From the NCBI GenBank assembly GCA_011772205.1, contig WVZY01000041.1, positions 62,001 to 126,000 of the forward strand: DNA of 64,000 nt, in the 5' to 3' direction. The position numbers and the translations under genes were made by a program. Of this stretch, positions 52,406-61,792 are shown in pieces. The stretch comes from Candidatus Latescibacterota bacterium. GTDB lineage: Bacteria > Krumholzibacteriota > Krumholzibacteriia > WVZY01. The notes below the pieces were generated by a model. It worked only from the letters and a program-made list of their open reading frames with translations. It was not told the DNA's origin and did no database searches. How positions within the stretch are numbered: position 1 is the first letter of the stretch; the number at the start of each line of letters is the position of its first letter.

Positions 52406-55400
52406 TTACTTTAGTAGTAACATTTTTCGTGTTGCCCGGAATCCCGAGCTCGTTTCCATCATACAAAAATATATTCCTGAAGAGACTCGTTGACCACCCT
52501 CATTATCCCCATCCCAACCCACTTCGTATCGTCCTGGATTTTTGTAGGTTACCAATAAGATCTTCACCAGGCTTCCCCGCACGTCGTAGATCTTGACGGC
52601 AACATTCCCCGCGCGGGCAACATCGTAACGGATGGCCGTTGAGGGATTAAAAGGATTTGGGTAGTTCTGGTAAAGGGCGGTTTCCGTGGGAAGTTCCGGT
52701 AGCTGATCTCTTTTCGATTCGATGAACTCTTCGCTCCCTACGAGGAGCACAAAGCGGGCGTCATCTTCTTTGGAAATGAAGGCCTTTTTCTTTTCGAAAA
52801 ATGTGTATTGGCCCTCTTCCCTGAGGTCGATTGCATGCTGCAAGCGGCGATCGATCAGATACAGCTTTGCGCTCGAGGGCGCCCGTTGGATTCCCTGGAA
52901 TTCGAGGACTACTTCGTCGCCGGCTGGCTCATCCGAGAAGCTTTTCGCCACGTCGAATTGCCAGATGTGGCCCCAAAGATCCCCGTTTTCGGAAGCGAGT
53001 GCTGTCAGCGCCTTGTCCAACCCAACATACTGCCCCCTGATGTCAACCGTGTAGTGGTCCGGGTGCTGCTTCCAGCTCACATGCGGGAAATAGAGCGAAA
53101 TTGCCTTCCCAGGGCTCAAAGGGGGCTCCGAGCGGTCGTGTTTGTCCCATTCCGTGGCAGCGCCTTGCGCCATGCCAATGACGTTGTGCCCATCCGCCAA
53201 TCCGCAGGAGAATGCGTGAATCTCGATCTGCCAGCAGCCGTCTGGCAAACCGGCAAAGATAACGGGAATTGTCTCGGCCATCACTGCCGGATCCTCCCTA
53301 GGCGGAAGCTTCAATGTGACAATTGTATCAGTGAGATTTTTTACCCAATAACCGTCGAAGGGCTCCAACGTCCCAACATCATATTGGTAGCTGCTACCGA
53401 TCCACCTCACCGGCGGTTCCACCACGATTCCCTCCGCATTCGCCATTGCGAGCGTATCCACCACACACGAATCCCATGCAATCGCAAAGGCGAATGGATC
53501 CCCGATCATGTTCCACCCTGGATGCAGCGTTACGGCGAAAAAGCTATCCGTCGGGGTTGATCGCCCCCTCGCGGGCCCCGTGTCGAGCCAGTGGGGATCC
53601 TTTGTGATCAACCAGTACCCTCTCCCTTGCTCGAAGGAGAATACAGTATCATTTGGCACTTCGACATATGCTGAGTCGTCCACATCGTAGGTAAACATGC
53701 GCCACCGAGTCTTATCCTGCCCACCGATGTTGTCCGTTAGAGCGCCGTTGATCGTGCCCTCCATCGCGAGAGGAATCGACATCATTCGATACTGCGCGGC
53801 CGAATGCTTTCTTGCCTCTTTGAGATCTTGCACCAACACACGGATCGTTCGAGGAGATTGATCGGGCTGGGATGGAGGATCGCACAGCGTATCCGTCAGC
53901 GTTACCACCTTCACCCAGTACTCGACTCCCCTCGCGCCAACGAGTGTGTCCGGTATCATAGCAAAGGGCAGCGGATCCCCAAGCTGGAGGCTCGCGCTAT
54001 CACCGGTTTCCTCCCCACCTTGGCGGAAGTGAAGCGAGCCTTCTTGAAAAATAGCCCCAACTGCTAGAGATACCTGCACTCGGATATCGAGGCCTTCGAG
54101 ATAATCAGGGCCCTCGTTTGGAATAGGTGTTGAAGATATGGAGGTTGGAGATTCTACTGCTTGAAAGAACACGGAGTCATCCGGTGCTCCGGGAGGATCT
54201 GTCGCATAGACGCCGCTGTTTTCGACTTTGACGTAATAGTCTACCCCGCCCTCGACGACATGATTGCCTGGAATTATGGCGATGAAATCATCCGCCGATT
54301 TGTGGAGAGAAACACTATCCACGAAAGTTCCGCCAATAATACTCGGCCGATGGTATAAAAAGCCACTCTCAACGTGAACCTCTGGAGCAGCCGTAATTAT
54401 GACGGTGAGGGCATCCCCTAACGGTACTTCCGGTGCAGGAGCAAGCAAGCGAGTTGACACCTCGAGAGCACGAATATCGGTACTCAGGGGAATAAATGTA
54501 AAAAGATTCTGCGGATCGTTGCTTTCGATCACAAGATCACCAGAAATAGAAGTTTGCAAACGGGGTTCGAGAAATACGGTGATATTCACGCTATCTCCAG
54601 GATCGATACTAAACGGAGCACTTAAATCGAGCCTCATTTCTGCTGATGGTAGAGTAATGTTCGAAATGTTCAGTAGCAAATTACCATCATTCGAAAACGT
54701 TAGTACAAGTGGTATCGTATCACCGACTGTGACAGTTGGGAATGAAAGCGTGGCCAGCGATAGTTCGATCATTGGTCTGAAGACTTCTATAGGTCCAACG
54801 TCTTTGTGATAGTTGGAAGCATGCTGAATCAAGGCCACTCGGCGCGGATTAGAGACGGTACGAAGCCGAAGGATTACATTACGCCTGTCGAAAAGCAGAA
54901 GAGAAGAAGTACCCCAATCAAATTGATGCTCGATGCCGTCGGGGGATGATGGCAAAGGACCGATTTTGGTCTGCTGACCCACAATATCAACAGGATTCCA
55001 GTCCAAGGCCCCTTCGTATTTGTATTCCGGAATAATCCATACCGAGTCAGACTCCAAGTCAACTACTGTTGCGCTGATACGATGAACATTGACAGCTGTT
55101 TGCTGAACATTGACAAATCTCAAATAAGCACCGTTATTGGGAAGATGATTCGTGGGCACAAGTGGATCGCCCTTATATGGAGGATTCTTCGGTGATTCAT
55201 ATAGAGTAGTATTTTGAAGATCATTGCCAACCACAAGATCTAAATCTCCATCTCCTTCCACATCGCCCAAGGCTACGCTAAAAGTGTGATAACCAGGCCC
55301 GGACCAAAAAGGAGTCGATGAGAATGCGCCGTTTTCATTCAAAAGGATTGTGTTGCTTTCACCGCCATTACTATTCCCACACACCAGATCGAGATCTCCG

Positions 55401-57424
55401 TCCCTATCCATATCCCCAAGTGCGATGCTTCGAGTATAGTTCGTCGGCCCCGACCAATCAGGTAATATCGAAAAAACCCCGCCCTGGTTCAGGTACATTG
55501 TTTTACTCACACTATAGTTCCCACACACAAGATCTGGATCCCCATCCCCATCAATATCTCCCAAGGCCACGCTATGTGTAGCATTCCCTGGTCCTGACGA
55601 CCAATCCGGAGTCGCTGATAACACACCCCCTGCATTTAGATAGAGTGTATTGCTACCCCAATTTCCGCAGACAAGGTCAAGATCCCCATCATCATCGACG
55701 TCTCCCAATTCTACGCTACGCGTATCATTCGCCGGGTCCGATAACCACGTTGGAATTGTTGAAAAAAGCGCGCCATCATTTAGGTAGAGCGTATTTCTAC
55801 CGCTGTTACCACACACGAGATCGAGATCCCCATCGCCATCGACGTCTCCCAATTCCACGCTATGCGTATCATTTGCCGGATCCGATAACCATGCTGGAGT
55901 CGTCGAAAAAAGCATCCCACCATTTAGGTAGAGCGTATTTTTACCGCTGTTACCACATACGAGATCGAGATCCCCATCACCATCGACATCCCCAAAACCC
56001 AAATCATTCGTGCTGTTCGCAGGTCCAGACGACCACGCCGGAGGAGTAATAAAAACTCCATTTTGATTCAAATAGAGAGCGTTGTTCTGACCATTGCTCC
56101 CACAAATCAAATCGACATCCCTATCGCCATCGACATCTTCGAGCGCAACACTTTGAGTGATGTTCCCTGCGACTGTCCACACAGGGACTGTCGTCAGAAT
56201 TTTCCCAAGATTTAGATAACATGTGTTGCTTTGAACATAGTTGCCGCAAACCAGATCTAGACCGCCATCCCCATTTACATCCGCTAACGCTATACCCATA
56301 GTGCTATTTGCTAATCCCGACGACCAATCTGGTGTCGTGGAGAAAATCCCGCCTATGTTCATATATACGGTATTGTTTTGACCGTAGTTGTTTCCGCAAA
56401 GGAAGTCGAGATCTCCATCCCCGTCTATATCTCCTAAGGCTATGCCGCTTGTAGAATTGGATGGCACTGATGACCAGATCGGAGATGAAGCAAAAATGCC
56501 TCCTTCGTTGAGATAGAGGGTGTTTACGCCGCTGTTTCCGCATACAAGATCGAGATCCCCGTCCCCATCCACATCTCCCAAGGCAACCGCCGTGGTGGTG
56601 TTCCCTGGTCCCGAGACCCAAGCTGGAGTCGTCGAAAAAAGGCCGCTTTGATTCAAATAGAGAGTATTGCTGCCCCCATTTCCGCAAACGAGATCGAGAT
56701 CACCATCCCCATTCACATCCCCTAAGGCAACACTATTCGTAAAATTTAACGGCCCCGACGACCAAACCGGAGTCGTTGAAAAAATACCACCTTCATTCAA
56801 ATAGAGGGTGTTGTTGTGTCCATCCGGAAACTGATCGCTATTTCCACAAACGAGATCGAGATCGCCATCTCCATCCACATCCCCGAGCGCTAAGCTCCGG
56901 GTATAATTTTGAGGTTCTGATGACCAGTCTGGCGTAGACGAGAAAATCCCTCGATCATTGAGATGAAGGGTATTCCTCCTTCCAGTTGCGCCATCGTAAC
57001 CATTTCCACACACGAGATCGAGATCGCCATCCCCATCCACATCTCCCAATGCGACGCTATACGCCACAAAATCTTGTTGCGCTTGCCAATACGGCAGCGT
57101 TGAAAACGTGCTCCCTTCGTTCGAGTAAAGGGAGTTACCGTCCATGTAATCATTTCCGCAAACGAGGTCAAGATACCCGTCTCCGTTTACGTCGCCAATT
57201 GCTAAGCTGAAGGTGTAACTCGATGGTCCGGAAGACCAGACAGGAAGGGTAGTAAGCAAGCTATCTTGTGCACTGCTTGGCATGGCATAAGCCGATAAAA
57301 CAAGCAGAGCCGAGAATAAATATAATATCTTTGAGCTGGGATAATGACGGTGACTGAGTTTAATCCGCGGGCGTTCCAGACACCTATTCTTGGGTGCGCT
57401 GAAGTATATGACTCGAACATGCAT
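52406..57424 (-). CDS. Giant secreted FG-GAP/VCBS double-propeller protein with FlgD-like tail
   Basis: ATG at 57424 gives 1672 residues; a TTG upstream is less likely. A positively charged N-terminal region and hydrophobic signal (SSKILYLFSALLVLSAYAM) come first. Fourteen tandem repeats of ~48 residues follow (WSSGPxNxTxSVALGDVDGDGDLDLVCGNxGxNTLYLNxGGxFSTTP), each with a DxDGDGDLD calcium-type motif: enough for two seven-blade FG-GAP propellers. Ig-like and bacterial-repeat domains follow, then a FlgD-type tail (NPFNPSTAIRYDV, KIYDVRGSLVKIL, VSSGIYFCMMETS, RKMLLLK). It is probably an adhesin or surface binder. Confidence 0.8.
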   Translation of the reverse strand: MHVRVIYFSAPKNRCLERPRIKLSHRHYPSSKILYLFSALLVLSAYAMPSSAQDSLLTTLPVWSSGPSSYTFSLAIGDVNGDGYLDLVCGNDYMDGNSLYSNEGSTFSTLPYWQAQQDFVAYSVALGDVDGDGDLDLVCGNGYDGATGRRNTLHLNDRGIFSSTPDWSSEPQNYTRSLALGDVDGDGDLDLVCGNSDQFPDGHNNTLYLNEGGIFSTTPVWSSGPLNFTNSVALGDVNGDGDLDLVCGNGGSNTLYLNQSGLFSTTPAWVSGPGNTTTAVALGDVDGDGDLDLVCGNSGVNTLYLNEGGIFASSPIWSSVPSNSTSGIALGDIDGDGDLDFLCGNNYGQNNTVYMNIGGIFSTTPDWSSGLANSTMGIALADVNGDGGLDLVCGNYVQSNTCYLNLGKILTTVPVWTVAGNITQSVALEDVDGDRDVDLICGSNGQNNALYLNQNGVFITPPAWSSGPANSTNDLGFGDVDGDGDLDLVCGNSGKNTLYLNGGMLFSTTPAWLSDPANDTHSVELGDVDGDGDLDLVCGNSGRNTLYLNDGALFSTIPTWLSDPANDTRSVELGDVDDDGDLDLVCGNWGSNTLYLNAGGVLSATPDWSSGPGNATHSVALGDIDGDGDPDLVCGNYSVSKTMYLNQGGVFSILPDWSGPTNYTRSIALGDMDRDGDLDLVCGNSNGGESNTILLNENGAFSSTPFWSGPGYHTFSVALGDVEGDGDLDLVVGNDLQNTTLYESPKNPPYKGDPLVPTNHLPNNGAYLRFVNVQQTAVNVHRISATVVDLESDSVWIIPEYKYEGALDWNPVDIVGQQTKIGPLPSSPDGIEHQFDWGTSSLLLFDRRNVILRLRTVSNPRRVALIQHASNYHKDVGPIEVFRPMIELSLATLSFPTVTVGDTIPLVLTFSNDGNLLLNISNITLPSAEMRLDLSAPFSIDPGDSVNITVFLEPRLQTSISGDLVIESNDPQNLFTFIPLSTDIRALEVSTRLLAPAPEVPLGDALTVIITAAPEVHVESGFLYHRPSIIGGTFVDSVSLHKSADDFIAIIPGNHVVEGGVDYYVKVENSGVYATDPPGAPDDSVFFQAVESPTSISSTPIPNEGPDYLEGLDIRVQVSLAVGAIFQEGSLHFRQGGEETGDSASLQLGDPLPFAMIPDTLVGARGVEYWVKVVTLTDTLCDPPSQPDQSPRTIRVLVQDLKEARKHSAAQYRMMSIPLAMEGTINGALTDNIGGQDKTRWRMFTYDVDDSAYVEVPNDTVFSFEQGRGYWLITKDPHWLDTGPARGRSTPTDSFFAVTLHPGWNMIGDPFAFAIAWDSCVVDTLAMANAEGIVVEPPVRWIGSSYQYDVGTLEPFDGYWVKNLTDTIVTLKLPPREDPAVMAETIPVIFAGLPDGCWQIEIHAFSCGLADGHNVIGMAQGAATEWDKHDRSEPPLSPGKAISLYFPHVSWKQHPDHYTVDIRGQYVGLDKALTALASENGDLWGHIWQFDVAKSFSDEPAGDEVVLEFQGIQRAPSSAKLYLIDRRLQHAIDLREEGQYTFFEKKKAFISKEDDARFVLLVGSEEFIESKRDQLPELPTETALYQNYPNPFNPSTAIRYDVARAGNVAVKIYDVRGSLVKILLVTYKNPGRYEVGWDGDNEGGQRVSSGIYFCMMETSSGFRATRKMLLLK
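55200..57245 (-). repeat. Fourteen ~144-150-bp tandem repeats inside the FG-GAP gene
   Basis: The repeats encode the propeller blades. Units nine to eleven (55660-56040) are unusually alike, for example ACCACATACGAGATCGAGAT and related phrases recur with few changes, which suggests recent duplication. In coding DNA these are prone to slip and to be misassembled. Confidence 0.8.
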
Positions 57425-57552
57425 GGCCAACGCCTTTTTAAAACAACACAATCACTAGGCAACATTTTATCGGCAGCTTCTGTATTGCCTTCATGAAATC
57501 CAAGTTAACCATTGAGGCTGTTCCTCATTTCAATAGTGAAATTCCTAACGCC

Positions 57553-59514
57553 TCACTTTCCCTTTCCCCTCTTTCCAAAAATCGCCGAAAACACCGACTT
57601 CTTCTCCCCGCTCCTCTCCATCTCCTGCAGGACAAAATCCTTGAACGACGATGAACAAACAGCCAGCTCTCCATTCGATTCGTGAAGGTACCCACGACGA
57701 ACGAGCTCCTCATTCACATAGTGGAATTTCTTGTTGATCGGCTTCGCATTGGCGATGCGACCGAGATTATCTTTCTCCACATCTTCCATTCTATCCCATA
57801 CAAAGCTGTAATGAGGCAGCAGCTCATCCATCATCGTCTTTGATATTTGGCTCCAGTCCGGCTCCGAATCTGGATTATCAACTAAATATTCGAAAACGCT
57901 CGAGCACGTCACTTGAAGATAAAACGGGAAGTTACCCGCTATCTCGATAATCTTATTCGCATAAGGCTCCAGCGGTACGCTCTCTGTTTTCGATGGCACT
58001 GTGATGAGCTCGAGCGCCTCCTCTCGACTGAAAGGACGAAGTGGAAGATTCGAAAAAATATTGAAAAACGGCGAATCGGAGATGTCTTTGTTGTGACACA
58101 TGAGCTGCAGTTCCTCAAACGATGATGTGACATAAGCAACTCTGAAGCTATTCGCAAGCGAGCGCAAAAATGAAAAAAACTCTTCGCCAAATTTTTCGTT
58201 TCGAGTTATGGACTCGAACTCATCCATTAGAACGATGATCCTCTTTCCTGCTTCGTGAATTGACTGGACAACCTGCTTGAGCTGATCCAGGCTTTTCTCT
58301 CGGGATGCATATTCGCCGCCGTCTTTTATTTCATAACTGAACACATTGAAGAGAAAATCGATGAACTTTGACACATCGAAATCGACGTCCCTCTGAAAGT
58401 CCAGGTAAACGAATATAGAGCTGCTGTAATTCTGCATGTGCTGCTTTCGGTTCCTCTTATGGTAGATGTAATTCAGCAAGGAAGACTTCCCGATACGCCG
58501 ATCCCCAACAATGGATATCGACTGCGGATGCGGGGCATCCAAGCGTGAGTAAATTTTGCGAATCTCTCTCTGTCTTCCAAAGAAGTCCGAGGGATTTTTG
58601 ATCATGACTCGGTTGAGATATGGATTTCTCTTACTGCTTCGATCTGTGAGTTCACCGACGCTCGAGATCGATACGGAAGTACTCTTTTCCATAGTGGCGT
58701 AGCTTTTCAACAGCATTTCGAACTCTTTGGCCAATTCGGAGAAATCCCTGGGCCTATTCCGCGGATCTTTTTCCAGGCATCTCAATAAAATGTTCTTCAA
58801 ATCCTCGGGAACTCCGTCGGCGAATTGGATGCTGGTCTCGTTTACGATCAAATACATGAGCGCTGTGGGATGTTCTGCTTCAAAGGGAAACCTGCCATTG
58901 ACAAGCCGAAACATACCCACACCAAATGAAAATATATCCGCCCTCTCATCGACTGGTTCTCCCCTGACTTGCTCCGGAGACATGTAATAAGGGGTTCCCA
59001 TCATAGCTTTTCCGGATGTGTGCGCATCTTCATCCAAGAGCTTTGCAAGGCCAAAATCCATTATTTTCACTTGCGCACTTTCTTCACCAACCTTATCCAC
59101 CATGATATTTTTCAATGTGAGATCCCGATGGATAATCTTTTGGGAATGGGCGTAAGCCATAGCGCTGCATACTTGAAATGCAAAAGTGCAGATCTGCTGG
59201 AGCGTTAGCGTCGTTTTGTTTATCAGCTCTCTCAAAGAAGGCCCGTTCACGAATTCCATCACAAGGTAAGGGCACGCCATGTGCTCACCACAATCGAAGA
59301 CTGTTACGATATTTGGGTGATTCATCTTCGCCATCGATTCTGACTCACGCATAAAGCGTTTCTCGAACGATCCCCCAAGACAGAACTCCTTGAGCATCTT
59401 TACGGCAACAGGTCGTTTGAGCTTCAGATCAAATCCGAGATAAACACTGCCAAATCCACCCTCACCGATTTTTTTCTCGATCTTGTATTTGCCTGCTATT
59501 ACCGTCCCTATCAT
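57553..59514 (-). CDS. Ser/Thr protein kinase fused to an AAA/STAND-like ATPase and winged helix
   Basis: 653 residues. Kinase domain at 1-265: GEGGFG loop 17-22, VAVK Lys39, FMRESE helix Glu, HRD 129-131, DFG 153-155, TPYYMSPE. The catalytic loop is unusual: HRDLTLKN replaces HRDLKPxN, with Thr for the usual Lys. The region 295-600 holds an ATPase with FFGRQREI, Walker A GDRRIGKS (337-344) and Walker B IIVLMDEF (431-432 DE). A helical/winged end follows. No membrane segment, so cytosolic. It overlaps the ATPase-PEGA gene's end (59517) by its ribosome site (GAGGAG). The natural partner is that protein, which carries a homologous ATPase. Confidence 0.85.
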   Translation of the reverse strand: MIGTVIAGKYKIEKKIGEGGFGSVYLGFDLKLKRPVAVKMLKEFCLGGSFEKRFMRESESMAKMNHPNIVTVFDCGEHMACPYLVMEFVNGPSLRELINKTTLTLQQICTFAFQVCSAMAYAHSQKIIHRDLTLKNIMVDKVGEESAQVKIMDFGLAKLLDEDAHTSGKAMMGTPYYMSPEQVRGEPVDERADIFSFGVGMFRLVNGRFPFEAEHPTALMYLIVNETSIQFADGVPEDLKNILLRCLEKDPRNRPRDFSELAKEFEMLLKSYATMEKSTSVSISSVGELTDRSSKRNPYLNRVMIKNPSDFFGRQREIRKIYSRLDAPHPQSISIVGDRRIGKSSLLNYIYHKRNRKQHMQNYSSSIFVYLDFQRDVDFDVSKFIDFLFNVFSYEIKDGGEYASREKSLDQLKQVVQSIHEAGKRIIVLMDEFESITRNEKFGEEFFSFLRSLANSFRVAYVTSSFEELQLMCHNKDISDSPFFNIFSNLPLRPFSREEALELITVPSKTESVPLEPYANKIIEIAGNFPFYLQVTCSSVFEYLVDNPDSEPDWSQISKTMMDELLPHYSFVWDRMEDVEKDNLGRIANAKPINKKFHYVNEELVRRGYLHESNGELAVCSSSFKDFVLQEMERSGEKKSVFSAIFGKRGKGK

Positions 59515-59516
59515 CG

Positions 59517-61721
59517 TTACTCCTCGTTAGCCAAGAAATCGTGTTGGACATTCAATGTCTCGCCCGACTTGAGCTCGACTGTTCTACGCACAGTTTCAAA
59601 TTGTGGATGTCGCAATTCGATTTCATATGTGCCCGGATCGAGCTCTATGGGAAAGTGAACGGCGTATTCATTTTTTAGCTCCCCATTGATCCAGAGCTCG
59701 GCATATGGATTTATCCGGAAAATCAATTTGCCCGGCGGGAGCTTCGTAAGTGTTTTCTCTATGAGATTATTAGGTACTGGAACGACAATCCTTTGCCGAA
59801 CCGAGCTGAATCCATTTTTTTGCAGTTCTAATCGGTGTTCCCCCTGCGTTACCGAAGGAAGACTTTTGGGAGTTTCTCCCAGATATGCGCCATCCAGATA
59901 AACCCTTGCCGCCGCTGGATCGGTTACAATGGTGAGAGGCGATGTGGCCTTGGAAAAATCGTGGTGAACGACAACTGCTGAATCCTCGTAAACTTCGACA
60001 CTCTGATATACGCCATCACTATATTCGGAAAGTCTTACGACGATTTGATGAGGCTCGTTGACAGAAAGGCTATCGACCGCGGCTGGAGTCGCAAGGCCGG
60101 TATCTTCTTCATCCACGAATATTCGCGCTCCAGGAGGAGACGAGGTAACAGAAACGCTGCCGGTTTGCTCTTCGAGGGATATTGTTCTGTTCACTGGAAC
60201 ATCTTTCTCGAACTCCAATGTATCCATATAATCGATGTATCCGGTATGTTCGACTCTAAGAACGAGTTGACCTAACGGAACCGCTGCACCTTGAAGGGGC
60301 GACTTGCCGATCCATTTCCCCCCCAAAAATACATTCGCCTCGGAGGGCTCCGTATTGAGTGTGAGGGATGTGGAATCGGCCCATAACGACGCCAGCGGAA
60401 GTGGCGCTCCTCCTTGCATGAAGCTTCTCAAGGTCAAAAAAGCTACTATGGCGAGAACTGCTCCGCCAACTCCCAGATACACCCATCCTCGCCTGCTCCG
60501 AGGTCTGCTGATACTGATTCCCTCTCCGAGCTCGCGGCCTTCGCTGGTGATCTCATCGATCACCTGCCAGATGGAATGCATTCGCATGGCCCATTGTCGC
60601 CATAAATCCATCTTGAAGCTGTAGCGCTCACCCTCGCTGTCCTTATTCAGAAGGTCATGGTGAAAGAGCTTTTCCGCGGTTTCATTCAGTTTGTTTGCGT
60701 CGATCCGGTAACCAATGTCTTCGTCCGAAGCAAAAGCAATGATTTCCCTCGTGGGAACAGGTCGTACCTCCCGTTTGTTGAGTTCCGCAATGATGGAAAG
60801 GCTGAGCTTTTCGAGGCCCGTGAGAGACGTCCAGGCGAAGATCATCTGCGGCAGCGGATTTTCGATTATTTCATCAACAACTTGTTGGACATCTTCAACA
60901 CCCACGTCATGCTTTTGGCTTTCATTCAGGTGGTCAACAAGCGACTGGCACAAAACCTGAGCATAGAAAGGCTGCCCCGCAGTGAGTCCATATATCATCC
61001 CAGGGACGTTTTCTTCATACTGAACCAGACCACTAACCGGCTCATGAATCAACCGAAGCGTGTCGGTATTGCTCAAGAAACTGATCCTGCGGTGAAGCGC
61101 CTTGCCAAGAAAATGTCCCCAGTAGCGAGAACTCCTGGACTCCAATTTGTCGGAACCCGTGAAGACCATAAACACGCCTTCTTTGTGCTCCATCCAGTTC
61201 GCCAGCAGGTTGAGAACATCCAAGCTGATCAACTGCTTCTCGATTAGAGATTCGATAATTTCATATTCGTCGAACATCAGGATAATTTTCTTCCCCTGCA
61301 TGATCGAACTGATCTTGCGAACGAGTTTTTCGAATGCCGTATAAGGATTCTCGCCCGCCTCGGCTTCGTAATCTCGCTCGAATGATATTTCTGGTTTTTC
61401 GATGGCGGATACTATCTCTTGAGCCAACTTTCCTAGAAAATCCCGGTCACTCTGAATCGTCATCGATTGCATATCGATGAGAACAGGAACGAAATCTTCT
61501 CCTAGCCGCCCATTTTGAATCTGAAACAAGATGGACGTCTTCCCGCTCCTGCGCGCCCCACAGAGAACCAGCAAACCGCCTTTCTCGCCGCCGGTGACCT
61601 TTTTTCGGATATACGCAAAATCGTCCTGCCGGCCGAAAAACATCTTACGGTCTTTGATGGGATTGCCAACAATATAAGGGTTAGGGATCGGTTTGAAATT
61701 ATCGTTGCCTGCAGCACACAT
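59517..61721 (-). CDS. Membrane-spanning AAA/STAND-like ATPase with four PEGA domains
   Basis: 734 residues. NPYIVGNPI...MFFGRQDD precedes Walker A GARRSGKT (55-62) and Walker B ILMFDEYE (151-152). The ATPase reaches to about 390, with C-terminal winged-helix-like segments. One transmembrane helix is at 413-434. Four PEGA-type repeats then fill 453-731 (GGKWIGKSPLQGA, VDEEDTGLATPAA, DGAYLGETPKSLP, and a final NPYAELWINGELK). So the ATPase is cytosolic and the PEGA array is outside. The first gene of the operon encodes another PEGA protein and the last the kinase with the same type of ATPase (FFGR signature). Function unknown; likely signal transduction across the membrane. Confidence 0.85.
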   Translation of the reverse strand: MCAAGNDNFKPIPNPYIVGNPIKDRKMFFGRQDDFAYIRKKVTGGEKGGLLVLCGARRSGKTSILFQIQNGRLGEDFVPVLIDMQSMTIQSDRDFLGKLAQEIVSAIEKPEISFERDYEAEAGENPYTAFEKLVRKISSIMQGKKIILMFDEYEIIESLIEKQLISLDVLNLLANWMEHKEGVFMVFTGSDKLESRSSRYWGHFLGKALHRRISFLSNTDTLRLIHEPVSGLVQYEENVPGMIYGLTAGQPFYAQVLCQSLVDHLNESQKHDVGVEDVQQVVDEIIENPLPQMIFAWTSLTGLEKLSLSIIAELNKREVRPVPTREIIAFASDEDIGYRIDANKLNETAEKLFHHDLLNKDSEGERYSFKMDLWRQWAMRMHSIWQVIDEITSEGRELGEGISISRPRSRRGWVYLGVGGAVLAIVAFLTLRSFMQGGAPLPLASLWADSTSLTLNTEPSEANVFLGGKWIGKSPLQGAAVPLGQLVLRVEHTGYIDYMDTLEFEKDVPVNRTISLEEQTGSVSVTSSPPGARIFVDEEDTGLATPAAVDSLSVNEPHQIVVRLSEYSDGVYQSVEVYEDSAVVVHHDFSKATSPLTIVTDPAAARVYLDGAYLGETPKSLPSVTQGEHRLELQKNGFSSVRQRIVVPVPNNLIEKTLTKLPPGKLIFRINPYAELWINGELKNEYAVHFPIELDPGTYEIELRHPQFETVRRTVELKSGETLNVQHDFLANEE

Positions 61722-61792
61722 TTGATATCCTCATGGAATTCGCACCGGCTAATCTCGCCGGTCCGGAGCACCAAGCCGCAATCGAAATGGTT

